Shown: positions 1 to 11,461 of the stretch, one piece after another | How positions within the stretch are numbered: position 1 is the first letter of the stretch | Layout of the letters: every line of letters begins with the position of its first letter | Source of the DNA: Echinometra lucunter | Lineage: Eukaryota > Echinodermata > Echinoidea > Camarodonta > Echinometridae | Assembly (NCBI GenBank): GCA_029962745.1 | Contig: CM057159.1 | Coordinates: 26,452,349-26,516,348, forward strand | Direction of reading: 5' to 3' | DNA: 64,000 bases | Notes under the pieces: generated by a model | The model's input: the letters and a program-made list of their open reading frames with translations, nothing else | What the model was told of the DNA's origin: nothing | The model's database searches: none | Program-made: the position numbers and the translations under genes

Positions 1-114
1 TATAATACTCTTCTACATTAGGGTAAGAAAAGAATAGCTACTTGCTGTCAAACTGATGTGGAATATGTATGCTGTTGAGCAGGATTTATCCCCTAAGGCA
101 TGGAAGGGACTAAC

Positions 115-1888
115 GGAGAATGAAACCCTGGGGAAATATCAATTTTAATGAAAATAGAGGGTAGAGAGAAGCAATTTTTAAAAAGTTCCATCAAAATCGG
201 TTACAAAATGAGAAAGATATGAAAGATTGAAAAGTCTCAATTTACTTTCTATGGCGATCCTCAAATTGGCAATGTTGCTTCAAAATGGCAGGTTTAGGAT
301 AGTGCGATAACATCACGGTTATTTTCAATTCCGTTTAACGGGGAGTCAAAACCGAACGGTTTTCGGATAAACGAAAACATCACACGTTTGCCAAAGTTGC
401 CGCCTATTGAAAGTAGTGCTGTCAGCCGGTCTGGGATCGGGATTAAATCCCGGCGGCCTCAGGCCCCGAGACGGTTCCAGTATCAATCGATTGAGACCGT
501 ATCCCGGCAGAAAAAATAAATAAACAACTTATTTATTTCAGTTGTAAACTTTAGTAATTGTACTTACAAAATACCGTGCGAGAGAGCTCATGTATAGATC
601 TATTTGGCTTTCACTGCGATATATCGCGCAATAATTCGCTGCGCCGTATTCGCGTTCGTTTTCTACACATAGCTGAAGACACCAGCGAACGTACATGGTG
701 TAACGGTCAACGAACGTTTTTCTAGTGCTGTGGTAACGGCACTACGAAATTGTTGCTTATTTCAGTTGTCAGTGAAAAGTTGCAAAGATGAAATCCCATA
801 GACTAGTACAGCATTTTCTCTCGCGGAACTATTCTTTTATACATGCTGAAGGTATCGATCATTTTTAATTCTCAATTTAAAGAGTATGTACTTTTGCTGC
901 ACATTGAAAGTACATGTACCGATAGGACATATCAATGATTAATGAGGCGATCTCTATGGGCGATTCCCGATCTTCAAATTGGCTTCGAAAGCTCTGCTCA
1001 TGGTACTTTTTGCGGAATGCGCATATTTTCCTGTTGGAGGGCGCGCGGCGATCGCGAGCCAGTAAACAAGTGCGCGTTACGCTACTTACATCCGAGTGTA
1101 TCGCTTGTGCAGGGGCAATGAGAGGCGCGCATACGTGTTTGAAATACAGCACGGAGGTGCTGCATCACCCCCGTGCGCGCCACGACGTACGAGTGACGTG
1201 AGGGACCAATCTTTTGGTGAGCTTATCAATGGTTAGCTGACGTAGTTTAAGAACTTTGCGTTAAGAAAGATCACTAGTAAAGACACAGCATCGTAAGTCT
1301 TGGAGTTGATTTATGATGACAATTAAGTCAGAAAAACTTGAAATATTACAAGTAGCTACACAAACAATGTGTAATCCCTGGCTGACAGTAAATCTCCGTT
1401 TATCCGAAACCGTCGAATTGAAAACGGTTAGTGGCATGGGCGGTCGTTTACCGGACGGATAAACGTTTGACTACAGCACTAGTTTAGGACAACTCTCAAT
1501 ATGTTCTCTATGCAAAATTTCATATTTTCTCCATTATCTCTGAAGGTGCAGCTTGTTTCCTTCTTAACTCAAGATATACCATGGGAAAATGTATCTGACA
1601 CAACATATGTTGAGTTCACAAAGATAAAAGCAGCATCTTTAGAAATAATGGAAATAATATGAAATTTTGTGTACAAAACATATTGAGAGTTGTCCTTCTA
1701 ACCCTGCCATTTTGAAGCAACATTACCAATTTGAGGATCATGGAGAAAGTAAATTAAGACTTTTCAAAATTTCAGAACCTTCTCATTTCATAACAATTTT
1801 TGATGTAACTCTTTTCTTTTAAATTGCTTCTCTCTATCCTCTCTTTTCATTAAAATTGATTTTTGCCCAGGGTTTCATTCTCCTGTGT
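115..1888. repeat. Nested foldback (long inverted repeat) in an SRP72 intron
   Basis: The left arm, about 115-300, reads GGAGAATGAAACCCTGGG and onward. It is repeated in inverted orientation with scattered differences at about 1700-1888, which ends CCCAGGGTTTCATTCTCC. Inside the arms, motifs such as AACGGTTTTCGGATAAACG (near 355) and its inverse (near 1395) extend the pairing, and AGTGCTGT occurs near 413, 724 and, inverted, 1469. The centre is more GC-rich. This is best explained as a foldback or MITE-like element with a further element nested inside. No transposase is visible. Confidence 0.65.
1483..1698. repeat. Short hairpin element nested in the right arm
   Basis: Starts AGGACAACTCTCAATATGTT and ends with the inverse, AACATATTGAGAGTTGTCCT. 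The inner bases ATGAAATTTTG also pair. The left arm of the enclosing foldback lacks it (around 295-305), so it inserted later. It is about 215 bp and non-coding. Confidence 0.65.
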
Positions 1889-1910
1889 CACCTTGGCCCA
1901 ATATACTCAC

Positions 1911-2051
1911 ATCCTCCTCCATCATCTCACGGCAAAGCTTCTCGGCCTGAACCAACTGTTTGAAGGCTTCTGGGTAATTGCCTTGACCAATCAGCAGACA
2001 TGCTCGGTTGAAGCTCAACTCCCAGGTTTCGTCCTCTAATCCTGGATCCTC
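1911..2051 (-). CDS. SRP72: SRP72 coding exon 6
   Basis: Acceptor ACTCAG, donor GTGAGT, length 141, phase 0 to 0. Encodes EDPGLEDETWELSFNRACLL and a TPR ending REMMEED. It is the last SRP72 exon visible. Its donor is only about 22 bases from the edge of the inverted-repeat structure that fills the next intron. Confidence 0.93.
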
Positions 2052-4104
2052 CTGAGTACGGGAAAGTAACTTCTTTATAGTCATTTGTGAGGATTAAACA
2101 TGTGCCTTGCATGAAACACCACAACATGGCAGGATTTGGTAAGGTTATGTCACGGTGCCTTGAAGTGTATATCAAAAAGCTTGAAAACTGCCACAACTAA
2201 ATAAATCTATTTCTGTTTACATAAATGGAAAATGAGGGTGAGAAAATACAAATGACCCTATAAAGTGTACTTCCTTATTTGTAAGACACAAATATGTGAG
2301 CCACACTACATTCATGTCATTTCATTTCATAGCAGTTTTTAAAAGCAGTCTTAAAACTATGAAATGGGAACAAGGCTTTAACCCATAAAGCACGATGTGA
2401 TTTCAGTATAACACATATTTTCACTAGACCCTAGCACAAGTTATCTCGAACATAGTGTGCAATGGGTTAATCTACACATCAAAAAAAGAAATAATTTCTG
2501 AAGCAAAAGATTCTAGGTCTGAAACAAGCCGATTTCTTTTTTATCCTTTGGCAGCTTGAATTACCAGTGTAGTCCCTAGGTTAGGAAGGATAGTCATATG
2601 TCCACTTGGACTTTACTTCCAAGCATTTCATTCCTTTCCAAAGGCAAAGCAAACCCATATCACTCAATGATTACCTTACTGAATAAATCTTAAGGAATGG
2701 TTTAATATCTGTGGTAGAGTCCATGTTAAAAGTTCGAACAATGAACTTAGCTTTGTTTTCATATATTATTTCAGTGGAATGGCTCATTTATATATCTTCT
2801 CAGAAGATACAAGAAATCAATGAATAAGTATTCTCACCACATCTTCATTCTCCCAGAGTTTGAGGCCAGCAATGACAGCTGACAGATTGGTCTGTCTCTC
2901 TTCTTCATAATCATCCTGGGAACAGAAAAGAAAAAAAAATTGTGACATGTACATGTAAAGAAGTTCCGGAAATGGATTTCACACTTCACTCAGGGACCTT
3001 AGCAAGGTGTTAAATCATGAAGAAACTTATGTAGTGTATATGTTTCATTTTTAACCCTACAAATACACATGCCATACTTACACAAGATCAAGAACAATTC
3101 TATCCAAAATGAAATATTCATGATGACTATCAAGTTTCTTGATAATGTTCATAGGCAGGCCTATGTCTTGTGTCTTTACAAGCAAAGACTATACATGTAA
3201 TAATAATAATAATCATCATCATCATCAAACAAACTTGTTTTCCATAGGAAACAACATGTTGGGCTAAATAATAATAATAATAATAATAATATTGGATATT
3301 ATATCCACCTAATAAGGTGCTCAAGGCGCTCCCAATATTACCCCGGCTAAGCTAGACTACCAATTTCAGCGCTCACAGCTTTCAAGGTGTATGGTGTAAG
3401 CTATGCTACGGTTACAGATAGGCCAATGAGAAAACAACCACAACAGTCAGATAAATTTATTAAGAGAAAGAAGAGACTGTAACTGCATTACATGATGCAT
3501 CACAGTAAAAAAGAAGCATTTGCACACTTTGAGGGGTCTGGAAGTTGCAGAAAAAAATTACATAATCATCTGCATGGGAGCTGGCGTGAGATTTCTTGAA
3601 GCAGGTGTAATATGTCATCATAGCAGGATTTTTCTGCCATGTTATGTGTGTATATCTTTTTTTTTTAAACCAGAGCTCTTTCAGTTACCAGGACTCTCTA
3701 AGGGCCTTCCAGAGCTAAGTTACTAATCTGCCTCATGTATTCCTTTCACTTCTCTTTATGTACTTGTAACTTACCGATGTATTTTTGATCAAATTTTTGT
3801 AGACGCTGACACATTCACCATACTGTTCTAACCGGTACAGCTGTAACAAGAGCAAAGAGAGGCACACAGCTCAATATTCTATCTTAATTTTCAACTTCAC
3901 TAAACATAGCTGAAGTCTCACTTTCAAACGATTATAGCACAGACAAAAATATCTCTCCATTGTAAATATATTAGTAAATATCCTGCTTATAATTTTCAAC
4001 TTCACTAAACATAGCTGAAGTCTCACTTTCAAACGATTATAGCACAGACAAAAATATCTCTCCATTGTAAATATATTAGTAAATATCCTGCTCAATTTCA
4101 AATA

Positions 4105-4144
<40 letters not shown>

Positions 4145-7100
4145 TTTCATACATGTCTTAATGTATAATGGCAAGGTATTATTGAATAGTAAATACCTCA
4201 TTACCTACATATTTTTTCCAAGCATAAAGAATTTACAGGTACTTCCTCTCTGGAAAAAAACAAACCCAAACAAATACAAACAAAAAACAAAAAAAAAACT
4301 TTTAACCACAGGTAATTGGAAGTCAGTGCCCAATAGCTTGGACAATTAGTTTAGTTTTCAAGTATGTTGCACATACATATTGAAAAAGAGCATTGTTTTT
4401 TCCTAAGCTATAGGCTGTGAGCCTTTGTGAAGTTGGAACCTGAACTGATTTTGTATATGGCTAATCATATGTTAAGACTATCTTACCACTTGGCCCAGAA
4501 GCTCTTGAAGTTTTGGGCTTGGTTGTGAGACATTCCTGATTGTTGATAGAGCCTCCGGAATCTTGTTCAATCGGTACTGGCAGTAGGCCTTCTCAAATGA
4601 CAACCCACTGAAACAAGAGATAACAAAACGCGAAACACAGATATTCAAATACTCCTCCACAGTAATGTACAATCATGGAAAAATAATATCGATAAGCAGA
4701 ATACCATGAAGAATTCAAGACTAGAAATACAAGATATGTGCTACAGAAGTCTGGTAAAAATGTCTATCAACTGACCAACTGTCTTTGACTTATAAGGTTC
4801 ATTGGGCTCATTTATTGTCCATAAAATAAATGGAAATTTGTTAAATTTACATGTTATAATTTCACACATAAACATAAATACATTTGTACAAAAGAAACAA
4901 ATTAAAAGCACTTACTGCTGAAAAAACAATAGTTAAGACAAAAACAAACGAGGAAACAAAAACATACACGTCTTGCACCAAAACTAACCTCATTTTAAAA
5001 TATCATAGAAATAAAGAGAAAGCGAGAATTAATATATGCAAAACGTAACATGTTTTCATTTAATATTATTACTACTTTTATCACCATTATGACAAAAACA
5101 CCCCCCCCCCCCCCAAAAAAAAAAATGAAATAAAAATGAAATAAAAGAAATAAAGGTAAAGAAGTCAAGCAAATCATCAAGAGTATTCCTATGCATGAAA
5201 CACAGTCTAATCACACTCTCACAGGCAAATATAACTTGTACTTTCAGTGAATTTCTGTGTTACTGATGGTCCATTAGACTGGCAGCCCACAAGACCAAGA
5301 ATGCTGCTCTCATAAAGCATAAGAACAGCTATCTGAAGGCATGTGAGATTAACAAGTTGGTCTCTAATGCTGTCCGTTTGAAAAAAAAAAAAAAAACATG
5401 CACGTAATTTATAAATCATTTTTCTATGGAGTGTTGTAATTTGAAAAAAAAAAAAAAAAATCATCCAGGGTTCTTTTTTCTTTTTGTATAAAAAACCTCA
5501 GAGATTTAAGAAACATGCCAACCATGATAATGATGCACGTCATAATGAAAATAAGCCCCCGACAAGATCTTACCTGGCGAGATTCGGGTTGTTGACAATT
5601 TCTTTGAGAGCAATCTGGAACTGAGACTGATGAATCAAGCAAACAATCTTGCACTGGAAAGCAGTCTCATCCCCACGGTTAGCTTTCAAAACTGAAACAA
5701 AAAAATAGAGATAAATTTACAGCAAAAACAGATTGGCACTGAATGAGCAAAGGCTTCTGGCCTCCGCGTGCTTTCATTGTGTAAAAAAGTTATTGCCACT
5801 CTGCCTTCTCTTACTTCCCATCCTAATGTTTGCTAACTTGATAGCAGATTTAGCTTGACAGCTCTAACAAAATTGTCTTCCTAGGGTCAGAGGAAAGAGT
5901 GGTGCAGCGTTGCAACATGGTGCAGGATGCTGATTCAATGGTGCACTCTATGCTAGCTGCTGCACCACTCTTTCGCCTGTGGCCTAGCTTAATTCTATTC
6001 AAATGGAAATTCATCAAGCATGGGAATGAAGAGCAAGTTAGGTGTTTTATCTTTACATGTATGTCGTTGTGCGAAAGAACGCATCCGGAACGCAAAATAC
6101 AAAATGCAAAAATTAAAATGTCTATTTTCACATATTGGAATAGAATTTTAGCAAAGATCATGCCACAAGAAGATTGTATATCAATTTACAAGGTCTACAT
6201 GTTACCCGTAAAATTATCAATCATTGCTTGAAAAATCTGATTTTCAATAATTTTCCATGTTGCATTATACAGATAAGACGCCTTAGGGTCTCTTATTAAT
6301 TAAACATCATACATCAGTTTTTGAACTTCCATTTCTTCGACTGGAGTTTTGATGAATGATTTAGACCTAGAATGGCCATGTTAAACTTGGAAGCATTGAT
6401 TTAGTAAGTGTGATTTGGGGGCAGTTTTGACTCCATAGAATATGGACAAGACTAGAGGTAAAGCTAATTGTGAAATGTCACAAATAACTCACGATTTTGA
6501 ATTAGCTAGTAAAGCTAGACATGATGATGGCTGTCATCTCATACTACTTAGTAGGCCTAACTGTCAGACTTCTAACGTAACTAACTGTCTATAAGCAGTA
6601 AGTTAGTCATATCTGGTCATCATGGACATGGTCATGACAAGATATCCTTGATTGAAATTGTTTTCTCTACCCCATTTTAAAATATGTAGTTACATTCTGT
6701 GTTTTTCAAAGTGTTGGGCCTAATCATGAAGGCTTGCATACATGGGAATCAAGAGTAAGTTAGGCGTTTTATCTTTATCTTTATGTTGTTGTGCGAAAGT
6801 TGCATAAAACCCTAGAAACCAAATTTCTCTGTAATTATGTTGCGAAGATGAAATAAAATATCTCATATCTTGTATCTTGTACCTGGAAATCTGTCACCTC
6901 TCTTCCGGCATTTGCACTCGCGCTGTGTACAAAGTATATGGCATTAGTCTATTGTCTATGAGAGTGGAAAGCCGTCATCAGCACTGAGGAAATAGACGGC
7001 AGTGAATGCACTGGTGACTTATTTCACGATAATGCCAAGTGTAGTTATCACTATGTGCTGACAAACATAAATTGAAAAGTAGCCATATCATTTTAAACAA

Positions 7101-8441
7101 TTATTACAGCCTTCCTGCGGGCAATGTCTAACGTTAAAGGCAATGGCTGACTTTGTGAGCAGCTGATTAAAAAACTTCTCAAACTAAGATGAAACATGTG
7201 TAGACTCTATAAGTACTTGTATTTGTACTCAAAAACTCTGAAGCCAACCATAATTTGGAATGAAAACCTGTAAGTTAGATGCAAACCGCGATTTCATTAT
7301 GACTTATGTTTCGTCTCAAGAGACAATAAGAGGACCGTTTTGCTTGAATTGAAAAATACGGTTATCTGCCTCCTGCCGTGTGCTACGCCAATACACAGTA
7401 CGGTTCGGTGAGCCATGCGCACTCCTTATGTCTGGTCTGTGCAACCGACCCTCATATATTTTTCAAACATTGGTTCACATTTCTAACGGTTATTGTTAAT
7501 ATTTAAGTATACTTCCCGTGGACAATATACTTTGAAACTTTCAGACTGGTATTTTTACACTAAAATGTTATAACCCTTATGTTTAGATCTATCCAATTTT
7601 CAAGTAACAAAATGAGATTTTTAAAAATCATAACAATGTGGTTAACCGATGTCTTTAAGTTAAGGCTATTATGGTAGCTCTATTACTCATTGACCACCTT
7701 TTTTTAGACTGACCACCTTTGCGCAATGGCTTTCTTTGCGTATAATCAAAAAGTACGCATGGAACTTATTAGGCGCAATCGGCTATTAATAACCCAAGTC
7801 CAAGAGAAATGAGGATGAAATAACAGAATTCATTTTAAAAGAAACCTTAATACCAGCATCATGATGATGATGATGATGATAATGCAAATGATAAATACGT
7901 CAGTGTACGTGCTTAATCAATATAGATCTAGAGGACTGGTGGTCGGTTTAAATAATGAGCTCACAGTCACACAGGCGTACAGTGAAAAACATCACATGCG
8001 TTTGTTGCCGAGATTTCCGTGCATATCATACAAGTCAACAATCTGAACATGAGATGTTAATCTGCTGCATTTTCTGTACAGTGGAATCAAAATTAAGGTA
8101 AAACTAACGAATATTTTCTGAGATACGATGTAATCAATTAAAGGTGGTCGATGAGTAGTAGGTCCACCACACAGCTGTGTGCCTGTGCAGCGAGCCTGCA
8201 CCTTGGTTCTGGAGCTATACAGTACAGGCATGACACTGACAGGTTAGGTAGGAGCAGCAGTCAACTGCGGCGCGGCATTCTTGCATACATTACCAGCCGG
8301 CGGCCTAGAAATCATTGAATACTCACTCTTGTTGGCAACGTTCAGTGCTCTTGGGTTACTGTAATCAGCATTTTGAGCAAACTTGTTTAATTCGTGGTAA
8401 AGGTTTGCTAAATTCACCTCAGGTTGCTTTTGCTTCGACAT
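1911..8441 (-). CDS. SRP72: Signal recognition particle subunit SRP72, 5' part of gene (six coding exons)
   Basis: SRP72 is the largest protein of the signal recognition particle. It uses TPR-like helices to bind SRP68 and 7SL RNA in targeting secretory proteins to the ER. Six exons join in frame on the minus strand: 8441-8327, 5691-5574, 4607-4487, 3840-3775, 2915-2838 and 2051-1911, giving 213 codons. The product follows animal SRP72 along its length, for example LSFEKAYCQYRLNKIPEAL near residue 80, LYRLEQYGECVSVY near 118 and NRACLLIGQGNYPEA near 183, which are paired TPR helices. The family is about 670 residues, so roughly two thirds lies beyond the left edge. The start is the Met followed by SKQKQPEV. 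An in-frame Met six codons upstream (8459) is possible. All introns have GT/AG ends. Confidence 0.95.
2838..2915 (-). CDS. SRP72: SRP72 coding exon 5
   Basis: A 78-base exon between CCCAG and GTGAGA. Encodes DDYEEERQTNLSAVIAGLKL, matching the conserved DDYDEER-TNLSAV segment of SRP72. Confidence 0.94.
3190..3290. repeat. Triplet microsatellites (AAT/CAT) with SINE-like tail
   Basis: Runs of AAT, CAT and again AAT, followed by AAGGTGCTCAAGGCGCTCCC to about 3420. The latter resembles the 3' ends of tRNA-derived or CR1-like repeats elsewhere in the window. It lies in the SRP72 intron between exons 4 and 5. Confidence 0.6.
3775..3840 (-). CDS. SRP72: SRP72 coding exon 4
   Basis: A 66-base exon between TTACAG and GTAAGT. 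Encodes LYRLEQYGECVSVYKNLIKN, continuing GQV from exon 3 exactly as in the family. Confidence 0.92.
3887..4094. repeat. 105-bp tandem duplication plus poly-A in SRP72 intron 3
   Basis: The segment starting ATTTTCAACTTCACTAAACA at 3887 is repeated at 3992, almost without change, giving a period of 105. A poly-A run follows at about 4106-4140. The array begins about 46 bases upstream of the exon 4 acceptor. Confidence 0.85.
4487..4607 (-). CDS. SRP72: SRP72 coding exon 3
   Basis: Acceptor TTTCAG, donor GTAAGA, length 121, ending in phase 0. Contains LSFEKAYCQYRLNKIPEAL and KLQELLGQV, very close to animal SRP72. Confidence 0.95.
5574..5691 (-). CDS. SRP72: SRP72 coding exon 2
   Basis: Acceptor TTTCAG, donor GTAAGA, length 118. 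Encodes ILKANRGDETAFQCKIVCLI and then HQSQFQIALKEIVNN, a TPR helix pair. The exon is in a different frame from the longest open stretch here, so it is easy to miss. Confidence 0.93.
5692..8326. other. SRP72 intron 1
   Basis: A 2.6-kb AT-rich intron between coding exons 1 and 2. It holds an ATG microsatellite at 7861-7880. I see no exon, RNA gene or clear mobile element in it. Confidence 0.6.
8327..8441 (-). CDS. SRP72: SRP72 coding exon 1
   Basis: Begins with MSKQKQPEVNLANLYHELNK and ends in phase 1 at a GTGAGT donor. The start of the TPR array (YHELNKFAQNADY) corresponds to the N-terminus of animal SRP72. Confidence 0.93.
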
Positions 8442-10595
8442 TTTTAAAGTCAAAGGCATTTATCCTCATGTGTATGTGGCATATGTACGTACGTACGTGT
8501 ACGTACGTTGGCTGAATATGCGCTGGGTATGGTATCTGTGAGAATTTTTTTTTTTTTTAATTTTTAAAGCTGCTATTCATAGGTTTTGAATATGCTCGAA
8601 TTTCATATCAAAATAAAGTTTATGGTGCACAAATCACTATGAAACCGATTGAAACTTTTGAAAAGTAAGTGGGAAACAAATATTGCCTGTCACAAATCGA
8701 TAAAACGGACCCCCAATGTTGCCTGTGCATACGTTGCCCAACTCGATGCGAGATCCGTGACGTCATCGTATGGGCAATAGCCAGTGATGTGGTGTGTTGT
8801 GAATGTGGTGAATGTGATGTGTCGTGTCCGAGGGAGTGATTAAAACGACGTTTCTGCATTGTTTGTATGAATTCATTGTTCTGTGAATGTTTTCAAAGTA
8901 TTTTTCAACCATTCTATTTAACATTATTCATATCATAATGTCGGAGAAATTCTACAATTTAATGATTTTTTTTTGCAATTAGAAAGGGGAAAAATCCCAT
9001 AATATAATAGAACAGTCTCCCTTGTACATGCTATGTAACCGTTGTGGGGCATACCATTTTAATTTTAGGGGTGTTATAATTCACGAAAGACGGAGGGATA
9101 GACTGAATACTTTTTTTCTTGAATTTAAAATTGTTTTCTTGGCGAATAGTTTGAAATAATGTAAAGAAAATATAGAAATGGTAATCACCTTACTGCTAAT
9201 TTGTTTTTTTTTTCTTTTCTATTAAGTAGCAACTTATATTTACATGTGCTTATAAGCTCAAGTTAACTTTCCATACTCGGCATTTCAGTAGTCAATTGTA
9301 TGTAGTAGGTAGGTGAGGTAAAGTAGGTGATCTGAGGCGGTGAGAGTAATTTGGCTTGTAATTCAATTAGGCCTTTGGTGATAGTCTTTGATCAGTTATA
9401 ATTTCGTATCTGGGTTATTTTCACTGTTTATTTGCTTGAAAATCATCAGAACCTGCAATAAAAAAAATAGATTCCTTGAAAAAAAAATTTTCGAATGAAA
9501 TTCGTTATCGAAATCAGGTTTAATCAGAGTATTACAGGGAAAAAATCCCTTGATAAAGACTTGAAGCTATGCTATAATGCAATACATGTATGATGTTCAT
9601 CTCTACACCCCAGCTCTACACTATCTGAGATCAGTGGTGACGTCCAGTCTCTGTACGCTAGCTAGCCATTCCTATCATAATAAATACGAGATTTTAGTGA
9701 AGAGGAATGTTGTAGATCAAGATCGTTTCTACAAGAAGCATCAATTTTCCTTAGACAACAATATTATCTAGGTAACTTTTACATACAATCATGATTTGAC
9801 GAGCGGGTCTCTTAATCAGTTCTGTCTCTGAGAATTTGATGCAACGTCGTTTTGGGACGTAGTTTGACATTTGCACCCCGGCCTGGCTTGGTTTTCTTTG
9901 TCATTTTCATGTCAATTTCCTACTTTATATTCTGCTTTGACCAAAAAAAAGAAAAGAAAATCGAGTCATCAATGAGGTAATTTAAATAATAAGCCACTGC
10001 AGTTTTTCCTGCTCTCTTATAACAGCTAAAATCCATCAAAATTGCATGCGATCATCTCAATGCACAATGTTTCATTACGTGCAAGCGCCTAGCTCGCCGC
10101 AGATAGCCCATAGGCCTACGTCATCATTGGGGACCCGTTTCGCTCACAGCCACTTCCGGGTTCTGAGAATCAGAGGGGCGTTTTTGGAAAATGCGTTTTT
10201 AGATAATTTCTTGGAATTTACAGGAGCAATAATGAACACCACTGTCTTCTACATACTTCCCCGTTTCCATTCATATATAATTAACCCTATTCTGTGATTT
10301 TCTTTGAATGTCACCTTTAATATTTTTTAGTTTTTAGTTTGAAAACATTTTGTATTGAAAGGATCCACTTTTTTATTTATCGGTCAAGATATTAAGAGAA
10401 TCTTTCTTTTCTTTTTTCATGGAATTAATTCTGAGGAGAAAATGCTGCATTCTTGCCTTTACATGTAGCTACCAATACCATATCCCGTACCATATGCAAG
10501 TTCACTAGTCCCGGTTACTAGTAATGTGGCATACATAGGCTTACCGGTCGCATAATGTTGTTGTTGAATTGGGTTTTTTACAGATCGTGCATCAA

Positions 10596-10775
10596 TAATT
10601 ATCAATCAATCAATCAAATATGATTATTTACGTCTGGGACGGACCTTTAACGTCACCATCCGAAAGACGTGACGTAGACTCATATCTCGCCAAAGGACAT
10701 TAGTGCCGCTGCAGGGATTCGAACCCCAGACCTTGTGGTTCAAAGTCCGGAGAATTATCCACTGAGCCACATCAC
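10596..10775 (-). mobile_element. tRNA-derived SINE
   Basis: Read on the minus strand it starts with an A-box-like TGGCTCAGTGGATAATTCTC and has a B-box GGGGTTCGAATCCCTG about 40 bases on. An A-rich, ATTG-repeat tail lies at the other end (10596-10620). This is the layout of a tRNA-headed SINE. It has no cloverleaf-closing acceptor stem, so it is not a tRNA gene. Confidence 0.7.
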
Positions 10776-10924
10776 CTCTACTAATAGACTGTACATTGTC
10801 ACATGTACTCTTCTGCTTCTTCTTTTTCTTTTTCTTTTTTTCTTGGTCTGTTTTTCTTCTTCTTCTTCTGTTTTTCTTCTTCTCCTTCTTTTTTCTTCTC
10901 TCTCTCCCTTTCCTTCAAAATAAA

Positions 10925-11070
10925 AACACAGTATGTGTAGGGGTGTGTGCAGGCTGGTGAGGGTGTGTGTGTGTTGTGTGTTTAATCGTGTGTGAGTTCG
11001 CCTACGAAATTTCGGCAAACGATTTCGATCATCCCTCACTCGAAACGGATTAAAAATCAATGCATGCAGA
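10925..11070. repeat. Decayed copy related to the GGCGTAAATCC element family
   Basis: The segment with GTGTGTGAGTTC, AAATTTCGGCAAACGATTTC and CGATCATCCCTCACTC closely follows 55580-55655 of the element at 55374-55666. Clear terminal repeats and a target duplication are missing, so this is a fragment. Confidence 0.5.
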
Positions 11071-11389
11071 AGAAAGATAATGGAATGAAGTCCCTTATAA
11101 AACAACATGCATAAGCCCAAACCCAAACACGAGCGCCCCCTCCCCAGTTTTCATAACATGATTTGATGAATTATTATATATTTAAAAATCAATGAGCGAA
11201 GAAGAAAGAAAATGGAATGAAATCCCTCATAAAAACTACATACATAAGGCCAAACACGAGCCTCCCCCATTGATAGCTATCGATCCTTCAAAATATGGCA
11301 TTTTCCCCCTACTATACATGCTATAGTATGCCAAACAAATAAATATGATTACAGTATAATGTACAATTCACGAAATACAAATTTTTGAA

Positions 11390-11401
11390 AGAGAGAGAGA
11401 A

Positions 11402-11457
<56 letters not shown>
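11390..11457. repeat. GA dinucleotide microsatellite
   Basis: About 65 bases of nearly pure GA/AG. Open frames through it are artefacts. Confidence 0.95.

Positions 11458-11461
<4 letters not shown>

Larger units (their letters stand above)
1..1910. other. SRP72 intron sequence, no exon recognised
   Basis: This lies downstream of exon 6 in the gene's direction. I find no further SRP72 exon here. The stretch is dominated by a nested inverted repeat (separate entry). Short open frames around 877-1201 overlap on both strands and look like chance. Confidence 0.6.

Noticed and set aside
935..1201. Overlapping open frames on both strands in the foldback centre
   Set aside because: No motif, no splice support, and they lie within a repeat structure.
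3871..4107. 78-codon open frame with an internal repeat
   Set aside because: Created by the 105-bp tandem duplication in an intron.
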